Part shown: piece by piece, positions 1 to 3,738 of the stretch
Numbering within the stretch: position 1 is the stretch's first letter
Layout: each line of letters opens with the position of its first letter
Position numbers and translations under genes: made by a program
Assembly (NCBI GenBank): GCA_023453125.1
Contig: JAEXUB010000010.1
Span: 1 to 6,924, forward strand
Length of the DNA: 6,924 nucleotides
Direction of reading: 5' to 3'
From: Bacteroidota bacterium
GTDB taxonomy: Bacteria > Bacteroidota > Ignavibacteria > Ignavibacteriales > Melioribacteraceae
The notes under the pieces: generated by a model
The model's database searches: none
What the model was told of the DNA's origin: nothing
Seen by the model: only the letters and a program-made list of their open reading frames with translations

Positions 1-109
1 ATAAACCCTATTAGATTTCCTCACTTACATCGATCTATTTATTGTGTAATTATTTTTTCAACCCTAAAATATTCAGTATTTCGGGGTACCTTAAAACGCC
101 CCAAAAAGC

Positions 110-126
110 TGTAAAGATTATTTACA
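110..126. repeat. Short inverted repeat TGTAAA-5-TTTACA
   Basis: TGTAAA (110-115) and TTTACA (121-126) are inverted copies separated by 5 bases. They lie next to the larger dyad at 128-155, which uses the same TTTACA/TGTAAA half-site. This could be part of a regulator-binding cluster; there is no gene in view to assign it to. Confidence 0.4.
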
Positions 127-127
127 A

Positions 128-155
128 TTTTTTACACTAAAATTAGTGTAAAAAA
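128..155. promoter_or_regulatory. Perfect 13-bp-arm AT-rich dyad, possible operator
   Basis: TTTTTTACACTAA (128-140) and TTAGTGTAAAAAA (143-155) are exact reverse complements separated by AA. The GC-poor stem is unlike an intrinsic terminator and looks more like a binding site for a dimeric regulator. Further TTTACA/TTACAC half-sites lie at 121-126 and 170-175. The controlled gene, if any, would lie left of the window, since no start is visible nearby. Confidence 0.45.
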
Positions 156-363
156 TCGGGTACCCGCAGTTACACACTGGTACCATTGGCTTAAACCCCT
201 CTGCATAAGAATAATTAAAGTTTTCCCCAAAACTCCTTCTAATTTCCGGCCTGCATTAACCGGGGCAATATTCATATTTTCTAAATTTCTTTCAACCGCT
301 CCCCCCTTGTTTTCTTTTGTAATCGCAGAAAAATATCTGTCAGCCGGCATTTGGTGCTTTAAC

Positions 364-434
364 AATTCTTAAAATCAACCTAATTGATTTCGGGAAAAAC
401 GGAGACCCGAGATGAACTTTAAATTTTAAGAATT
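364..434. repeat. Nested inverted repeat with 12-bp outer arms
   Basis: AATTCTTAAAAT (364-375) is the exact reverse complement of ATTTTAAGAATT (423-434). The 47-base interior contains a second stem, TCGGG (390-394) with CCCGA (406-410). An overlapping 12-bp palindrome, ATTTTCGAAAAT, lies at 432-443. The role is unknown: it could be a cruciform, a regulator site or part of an untranslated RNA. Confidence 0.4.
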
Positions 435-1099
435 TTCGAAAATGCAAAAACGTTCTCCGTGCATAACTGTATTCCAAAAAGCCGGCGCGGGATTTTTTAA
501 AATAGACTGTTCCAATTTAAGCACCCGGAAGAGTAGAGTGAAAATATTTTTTTATTATTGCCGGGGCAAAGAGTGTGTAACTGAAAAGGAATTTCAAAAA
601 TCCGGCTTGGAGCTCAAAAACAGATTCCAGATTGCTGTATGTCTCAACTCCCAATCCTTTCATCCTGAAATAATTCATCATTAAATAATTTATAACTCAG
701 TTAGAATATTTCCACCTAAAAGCATCCAAAAATTTATGATGAGTGTATTTAAAAGGGTTATACCCCTGTAAACATTGGCCGCGATGAAGGTTTTTTAAAT
801 TTTTACGGAAACAGGAAAACAGTCTCCTTTTTTTGAAATGATATTATAATGTAATATGATTTTTCCCCTCTTTTTTCCTCTGCACATTCATTTTTCTTAC
901 AGGTAAAATAACAGCACAGTAAAAAATGGAAGTTTTCTAAACAGGTATTTTGGTGTATTTCAACCTGAATTATTTCAGGCTGACAGAATGGAGTATAATC
1001 ATTAAGTTCTCACCGGAAATTAAAATAGTTCTTTGAAATATTGAGATAAGGGAAATTCAGCCGTAAAAGGGAATATATAACCTTCCATTTCTTCTTTCA

Positions 1100-1119
1100 G
1101 CCGGGGAGCGTTCCCCGGC
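1100..1119. repeat. GC-rich perfect hairpin 3' of the YD-like gene
   Basis: GCCGGGGA (1100-1107) and TCCCCGGC (1112-1119) form an 8-bp stem with a GCGT loop. It lies about 155 bases downstream of the stop of the minus-strand gene ending at 1273. No run of T follows on either strand, so I do not call it a classical terminator. Confidence 0.5.
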
Positions 1120-1171
1120 CTTCTATTCCTCTGTAAAGCCGCTGTATCGGTCTACCTGGACATTCACCTTT

Positions 1172-1215
1172 CGCAGGGGTACGGCCCCTGCGTGCAGAAA
1201 AGCACCCATCCGGCA
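1172..1215. repeat. CGCAGGGG module, copy 1
   Basis: This unit of 44 bases opens with the stem CGCAGGGG (1172-1179) / CCCCTGCG (1185-1192). It continues with a conserved tail that includes the small stem GTGC/GCAC (1192-1195, 1202-1205). It matches 3143-3186 at 42 of 44 positions; the two differences are both G/A. It lies within about 100 bases of the 3' end of the YD-like gene. Conservation beyond the stem shows that the copies share descent and are not chance hairpins. Confidence 0.85.
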
Positions 1216-1232
1216 TTTCGAAAGTAATCCGT

Positions 1233-1248
1233 CGGGGAGTGGTCCCCG
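1233..1248. repeat. Short hairpin CGGGGA/TCCCCG
   Basis: CGGGGA (1233-1238) and TCCCCG (1243-1248) form a 6-bp stem with a four-base loop. It lies 24 bases beyond the stop of the YD-like gene on its transcript side. It resembles the stem at 1100-1119, so both may be relatives of one element. There is no U-tract on either strand. Confidence 0.4.
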
Positions 1249-1272
1249 CCGGCAAACGAAATAATGAAAAAA

Positions 1273-2190
1273 TCAAATCCTATCCTCAAGAACAACCTCA
1301 TACTCCAAGAAATTATCCTCAATAACTTCATTTTCCTTCGTGATAATCTCCCGGCAGAATTTTAGGAGATACGTTATTTCATCGTATCCGAATATCTTCC
1401 TTATGCACGAATCATCATAATCGTCAGATTCAGTATAATCAATTAAGTTACCATTTGGATCATAGATACTAAGATAATGGACAGTCTCGTCCTTCCCAAA
1501 AACCTCATAAGAATGTGTAATGCTGCCGTTTTCTTCATAACTTGTACACTCCGAAGTATGCATCCTGCCGTCAGCGTGAAAAACATTTACAATTTTTATT
1601 TTATTATCGGGAGAGATTAAGGTTATTTTCTTAAATCGTTTTGCATCTTCTTCAATTGATTTATAACTTATCGCATTTTCGGAAGAATCGAAATATTTGT
1701 TTTGGCGTTTGTTTAGAGTGTTACTTCTCCCGTCCGGGTAATATGAAGCTTTTGTTTCAGTAATGCTTCTTCCAAATTCATCATATGAATATTCAGTAAT
1801 TTCAGTTAGAGTATTTTCCTTATGAGAGTTATCCGGCGAGCCGGGAATCTCTTCAATCGCATCCAACTTAAAAATTATTTTACTCAACATTATTTCCCGT
1901 TCCGGCAAATTATTTGAACCGTAAATAAATTCTGAATAAAAATATGTACTATATTCCTTGCCATAAACTGATGCAATCCCATGTTCGCAATAGTCATAAA
2001 TATATTTTTCTTTTATTTCTCCCGATTCTTCATATTCTATATACTCCTTGTAATTGCCCAGCATATCATATCCAACCTGTTTACAAAGATAGCGTATGCC
2101 CTTCTCCTTATTTGAGCATATATAATAAAGCCGCCGTGTCTTTTGGAAATCGATGTTTATTTTTGGCGTTATTAATTCCAGATGTATCAT
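1273..2190 (-). CDS. Cytosolic YD-like repeat protein of unknown function
   Basis: The protein has 305 residues and I do not recognise it. The ATG at 2188-2190 is the first start after an in-frame stop, and purine-rich GAAAGAAAG lies just before it. There is no signal peptide or membrane helix. The composition is acidic and rich in Tyr, Glu, Ile and Lys. Loose YD-type units (Y/F-x-x-x-G-x) occur at about residues 41 (YDMLGNYKEY), 53 (YEESGEIKEK), 134 (YSYDEFGRSI), 204 (FHADGRMHTS), 218 (YEENGSITHS) and 243 (YDPNGNLIDY). This suggests a beta-strand repeat fold related to that of the secreted protein at 5112-6092, though without close identity. Hand counts on several 60-base lines gave about 27-45% GC, lower on average than the nuclease gene, and it sits alone between repeat-rich spacers. 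Both points fit, but do not prove, a later arrival. It could be the immunity or accessory partner of a secreted YD protein, but no toxin gene is adjacent. Confidence 0.78.
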   Translation of the reverse strand: MIHLELITPKINIDFQKTRRLYYICSNKEKGIRYLCKQVGYDMLGNYKEYIEYEESGEIKEKYIYDYCEHGIASVYGKEYSTYFYSEFIYGSNNLPEREIMLSKIIFKLDAIEEIPGSPDNSHKENTLTEITEYSYDEFGRSITETKASYYPDGRSNTLNKRQNKYFDSSENAISYKSIEEDAKRFKKITLISPDNKIKIVNVFHADGRMHTSECTSYEENGSITHSYEVFGKDETVHYLSIYDPNGNLIDYTESDDYDDSCIRKIFGYDEITYLLKFCREIITKENEVIEDNFLEYEVVLEDRI

Positions 2191-2257
2191 CTTTCTTTCA
2201 CTACTGTTAGAAAATTATTTTATTATTGTTTGATTTGTTCCAGTAATCCACAGCATT

Positions 2258-2274
2258 TATAATTACTAATTATA
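2258..2274. promoter_or_regulatory. AT-rich palindrome with TATAAT on both strands, candidate promoter/operator of the YD-like gene
   Basis: TATAATTA (2258-2265) and TAATTATA (2267-2274) flank one central C and form a perfect palindrome 67 bases upstream of the ATG at 2190. The minus-strand TATAAT (2274-2269) could be the -10 element, so a repressor bound to the dyad would overlap it. The -35 position has no match to TTGACA, and I see no clear Bacteroidota-type TTTG element, so the promoter call is weak. Confidence 0.35.
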
Positions 2275-2355
2275 GGCCTTAAACAATTCCGTCCGGGTAT
2301 GCTCCCCGTCTGCCGGTTTTTCCGTCAAAGACCACCATTCGAATGCACCCGTTAG

Positions 2356-2402
2356 CATATCTGTTTGCCCGGCGGTACACCCTCTGCGGACAAACAAATA
2401 TG
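2356..2402. repeat. Imperfect long inverted repeat
   Basis: CATATCTGTTTG (2356-2367) pairs with CAAACAAATATG (2391-2402) with one mismatch, and CCG/CGG extends the stem inward (2369-2371 with 2387-2389). It is directly followed by a second small hairpin at 2401-2414. The sequence is unlike the other repeat modules and occurs once in the window. Confidence 0.5.
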
Positions 2403-2414
2403 AAGTTGACTTCA
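2401..2414. repeat. Small perfect hairpin TGAAGT/ACTTCA
   Basis: TGAAGT (2401-2406) and ACTTCA (2409-2414) are exact inverted copies with a TG loop, wedged between the longer inverted repeat (2356-2402) and the GAGTCTCCT hairpin (2418-2465). It adds to the dense array of dyads in this spacer. Confidence 0.4.
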
Positions 2415-2417
2415 ATC

Positions 2418-2465
2418 GGTCCCCTCTGTGCGAGTCTCCTTTCAGGAGCCTCACTTGGAGACCGG
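2418..2465. repeat. GAGTCTCCT hairpin module, diverged copy
   Basis: The inner stem is GAGTCTCCT (2432-2440) with AGGAGCCTC (2444-2452), one mismatch, and the loop is TTC. The outer stem is GGTCCCC (2418-2424) with GGAGACC (2457-2463), one mismatch. It is the diverged relative of the two identical copies at 3074-3120 and 3513-3559. As in the third copy, the GGTGTCC unit follows 14 bases later. Confidence 0.8.
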
Positions 2466-2479
2466 ACTACTAAAATACT

Positions 2480-2547
2480 TAGTACGTGAAAAGGTGTCCG
2501 AGTGCCCTGAACGAAGTGAAGGGTGTATCGAGGACACCGTGATCTGT
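2480..2547. repeat. GGTGTCC unit, short form, possible terminator of the lipoprotein gene
   Basis: Its first 48 bases (2480-2527) are identical to 3574-3621, and its last 16 (2532-2547) to 3684-3699. GGTGTCC (2493-2499) and GGACACC (2532-2538) form the outer stem around an inner CCCT/AGGG stem (2505-2508 with 2520-2523). On the minus strand the closing stem is followed by TTTTC, and the unit begins 4 bases past the lipoprotein stop. The position and short T run fit a role in ending that transcript, though a 7-bp stem around a large interior is not a textbook terminator. Confidence 0.8.
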
Positions 2548-2551
2548 TCTC

Positions 2552-2962
2552 TTACCAATCCGCCTTGATATAAAAGTTCTTACTGAAAGCCGTATAAATA
2601 TCCGGGAATCGCGGATCGAAGACCTTTATGCTGTAATGCACCGAATTAAAAATATCCTGCGGAACGTTCCAATCAACAGAGCCGTTATTTGGAATATTCT
2701 CGAACAGTACAGATTGAAATACTCCTTTCCTGTAAAGTGAAACAGAAACATTCCTTATCGCAGAAGGCACTTCCCATTGAATGGTATAAGTAGAACCCGG
2801 TTTAATATTAACGCTTTCGGTCGGAGCAATAACTTTAAGGGTCACCTGCCTGTCCAGGCCGTAATCAGGTTCAGTAACTTCATTGCCTGTGTAGTCTGTG
2901 CAGGAGACAATAATGAGCATAGAGCAGATTAAACCAATGAGATAAGAAAAACGCTTTTTCAT
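2552..2962 (-). CDS. Small lipoprotein with one Kre9/KNH-like Ig-type domain
   Basis: The protein has 136 residues. A lipoprotein signal peptide is clear: KKR, a hydrophobic stretch (about 7-19), then lipobox IVSC with the lipidated cysteine at C21. The polar CTDYTGNEVTEPDYG forms a short tether. Residues about 41-133 look like the beta-sandwich domain called Ser-Thr-rich GPI-anchored membrane protein or Kre9/KNH-like (PF10342). The landmarks are IAPTESVNIKPGSTYTIQWE (45-64), VSLYRKG (74-80), NGSVDWNVP (93-101), YSIKV (110-114) and FSKNFYI (126-132). In bacteria this domain usually appears as a module in large secreted proteins; here it stands alone and reaches the C-terminus. It should be anchored in the inner or outer membrane, facing the periplasm or surface. 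Its function is unknown. No partner gene is adjacent: it sits alone between two palindrome-rich spacers, and its stop is 4 bases from the end of a repeat unit (2480-2547). Confidence 0.86.
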   Translation of the reverse strand: MKKRFSYLIGLICSMLIIVSCTDYTGNEVTEPDYGLDRQVTLKVIAPTESVNIKPGSTYTIQWEVPSAIRNVSVSLYRKGVFQSVLFENIPNNGSVDWNVPQDIFNSVHYSIKVFDPRFPDIYTAFSKNFYIKADW

Positions 2963-3073
2963 AACACCGCCGGTTTATTTTATCTAAAATTATTTGTCTG
3001 TCTGGAATTTTATAAATGGAAATTACGATAAATGTTAAAAGAAGTCAACGGGAGATAAATCGTTACTTTTTCT

Positions 3074-3120
3074 GTCTCCTCGATACGAGTCTCCTTTCAG
3101 GAGACTCACTCGGAGACCGG
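3074..3120. repeat. GAGTCTCCT hairpin module, exact copy A
   Basis: This 47-base element is identical to 3513-3559. The inner stem GAGTCTCCT (3087-3095) / AGGAGACTC (3099-3107) has loop TTC. The outer stem is GTCTCC (3074-3079) / GGAGAC (3112-3117). Here it is followed by the CGCAGGGG module (3143), whereas the other two copies are followed by the GGTGTCC unit. Confidence 0.9.
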
Positions 3121-3142
3121 ACTGCTGGGACACTGCAATTTG

Positions 3143-3186
3143 CGCAGGGGTACGACCCCTGCGTGCAGAAAAGCACCCATCCGACA
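3143..3186. repeat. CGCAGGGG module, copy 2
   Basis: CGCAGGGG (3143-3150) and CCCCTGCG (3156-3163) form the stem, followed by the same tail as 1172-1215. There are two substitutions (3155 and 3184), both A here and G in the other copy. It sits 22 bases after hairpin copy A. A ten-base fragment of the same module, GCAGGGGTAC, recurs at 3708-3717. Confidence 0.85.
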
Positions 3187-3223
3187 CCTCTCGATACCGC
3201 GGTTTGCAACCGCGTACTCGAGG
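3187..3223. repeat. Hairpin CGCGGTT/AACCGCG with outer CCTC/GAGG
   Basis: CGCGGTT (3198-3204) and AACCGCG (3208-3214) form a 7-bp stem with loop TGC. CCTC (3187-3190) and GAGG (3220-3223) can close an outer stem. It is directly joined to the preceding CGCAGGGG module, as if inserted at its end, because copy 1 of that module (1172-1215) lacks it. Confidence 0.55.
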
Positions 3224-3276
3224 AACGAAAAAACAACAAATCACTTATTTTACTTTGTTTAACATTAATGCTGTCC

Positions 3277-3299
3277 GCCTTCCCTCCGAGATGGAAGGC
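3277..3299. repeat. Inverted repeat GCCTTCC/GGAAGGC
   Basis: GCCTTCC (3277-3283) and GGAAGGC (3293-3299) are exact inverted copies with a nine-base loop. No T run follows on either strand. Confidence 0.5.
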
Positions 3300-3400
3300 T
3301 ACCTGCCAAGTATTACTTCTTGAGAACGGTGGAAGTATATTTACGCCGGTGCCAAAGAAAATCTAATGGAACAAGAGTGCAGATTTACTTGTACAGATTT

Positions 3401-3429
3401 TTCCCCTTCCATTTTCAAGGGAAGGGGGA
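3401..3429. repeat. Inverted repeat CCCCTTCC/GGAAGGGG
   Basis: CCCCTTCC (3403-3410) and GGAAGGGG (3420-3427) form a perfect 8-bp stem with loop ATTTTCAAG, extended by weaker pairs to 3401 and 3429. Polypurine/polypyrimidine arms of this type are frequent in intergenic repeats of Bacteroidota-like genomes. On the minus strand the stem is followed by an A run, not T, so I do not call it a terminator of the nuclease transcript. Confidence 0.5.
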
Positions 3430-3512
3430 TGAGCATCAATGTTGAGAGCAAGAAAATGCAAGTCGAATGGGATGGGTTCTTCTACGCGGGCGGATACACC
3501 GGCTTTCAATCA

Positions 3513-3559
3513 GTCTCCTCGATACGAGTCTCCTTTCAGGAGACTCACTCGGAGACCGG
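3513..3559. repeat. GAGTCTCCT hairpin module, exact copy B
   Basis: This copy is identical over 47 bases to 3074-3120, with inner stem 3526-3534 / 3538-3546 and outer stem 3513-3518 / 3551-3556. It leads into the long form of the GGTGTCC unit at 3574, giving the same order as at 2418-2547. Perfect identity in a non-coding hairpin means recent duplication or active selection. Confidence 0.9.
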
Positions 3560-3621
3560 TCTGCCGAAATATATAGTACGTGAAAAGGTGTCCGAGTGCC
3601 CTGAACGAAGTGAAGGGTGTA

Positions 3622-3660
3622 CTTGTCCGCCGCAAGGCGGGCTTGTCCGCCTATGGAGGA
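3622..3660. repeat. 39-base segment inserted into the GGTGTCC unit
   Basis: The short-form copy at 2480-2547 lacks this segment. It carries the direct repeat CTTGTCCGCC (3622-3631, 3642-3651) around the stem CCGCC (3627-3631) / GGCGG (3636-3640). The direct repeat could be a duplication made on insertion, or part of the element itself. Confidence 0.65.
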
Positions 3661-3665
3661 TCGAG

Positions 3666-3684
3666 CCTGCCTGCCGCAGGCAGG
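3666..3684. repeat. 19-base perfect palindrome inserted into the GGTGTCC unit
   Basis: CCTGCCTGC (3666-3674), a central C, then GCAGGCAGG (3676-3684). Removing these 19 bases restores the TCGAG/GACACC junction seen in the short copy at 2528-2538. Similar CCTGCCTGC/GCAGGCAGG palindromes are familiar from intergenic repeats in this broad group of genomes. Confidence 0.75.
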
Positions 3685-3738
3685 GACACCGTGATCTGTC
3701 TGTTTTAGCAGGGGTACTACTCATTCTTACAGGTAAAT

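Larger units (their letters stand above)
1..1272. other. Gene-free stretch, about 1.27 kb, with dyads and hairpins
   Basis: I see no convincing protein gene or structured RNA here. Short open frames at 132-365 (minus) and 442-684 (plus) lack good start sites and family resemblance. The left 450 bases are AT-rich and contain dyad sequences (110-126, 128-155, 364-434). The middle, about 450-1090, is AT-rich with only minor hairpins, such as CCTGAA/TTCAGG at 964-979. The last 170 bases, next to the 3' end of the YD-like gene, hold GC-rich hairpins (1100-1119, 1172-1192, 1233-1248). Confidence 0.6.
2191..2551. other. Palindrome-rich spacer between lipoprotein and YD-like genes
   Basis: I see no gene in these 361 bases. 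From right to left they contain the GGTGTCC unit (2480-2547), a diverged GAGTCTCCT hairpin (2418-2465), TGAAGT/ACTTCA (2401-2414), a longer imperfect inverted repeat (2356-2402) and an AT-rich palindrome (2258-2274). The promoter of the YD-like gene should lie in the left part, where a perfect TATAAT sits on the minus strand at 2269-2274. I see no good -35 partner for it. Confidence 0.6.
3574..3699. repeat. GGTGTCC unit, long form with two inserted palindromic segments
   Basis: The 48 bases at 3574-3621 and 16 bases at 3684-3699 are identical to the short form at 2480-2547. Between them lie 39 extra bases (3622-3660), the shared TCGAG (3661-3665) and 19 extra bases (3666-3684, whose last base is interchangeable at the junction). 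The outer stem GGTGTCC (3587-3593) / GGACACC (3684-3690) therefore encloses a larger interior. On the minus strand the closing stem is followed by TTTTC. The unit lies 40-165 bases beyond the nuclease stop, a plausible place for transcript ending. Confidence 0.85.
2963..3738. other. 776-base mosaic of palindromic elements, no gene
   Basis: This spacer between the nuclease and lipoprotein genes contains at least seven inverted repeats in sequence: 3074-3117, 3143-3163, 3198-3214, 3277-3299, 3403-3427, 3513-3556 and the composite 3574-3699. Open frames crossing it (3016-3366 and 3366-3782 plus; 3035-3244 and 3545-3754 minus) are made largely of repeat sequence and resemble no known protein. The lipoprotein promoter should lie near 2963-3060, an AT-rich part. 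A minus-strand TTGACT occurs there, but I cannot pair it with a convincing -10. Confidence 0.7.

Noticed and set aside
132..365. 77-residue open frame on the minus strand
   Set aside because: It begins at a TTG right after a stop, has no ribosome-binding site, resembles no family and ends inside the AT-rich dyad. A decayed fragment is possible but cannot be shown.
442..684. 80-residue open frame on the plus strand
   Set aside because: There is no ribosome-binding site, and the composition is unlike a protein of this genome; strand is opposite to all supported genes.
1944..2210. 88-residue open frame on the plus strand
   Set aside because: It lies antisense to the better-supported YD-like gene and looks like a shadow of it.
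2266..2454. 62-residue open frame on the minus strand
   Set aside because: Its start lies inside the diverged GAGTCTCCT hairpin, and the same peptide start recurs in another repeat copy (LLKGDS), showing that it is translated repeat DNA.
3622..3651. CRISPR-like direct repeat CTTGTCCGCC
   Set aside because: There are only two 10-base copies with a 10-base gap, and no cas gene.
2418..3699. Insertion sequence or other autonomous transposon
   Set aside because: No transposase or other recombination gene is encoded, so at most these are non-autonomous elements.
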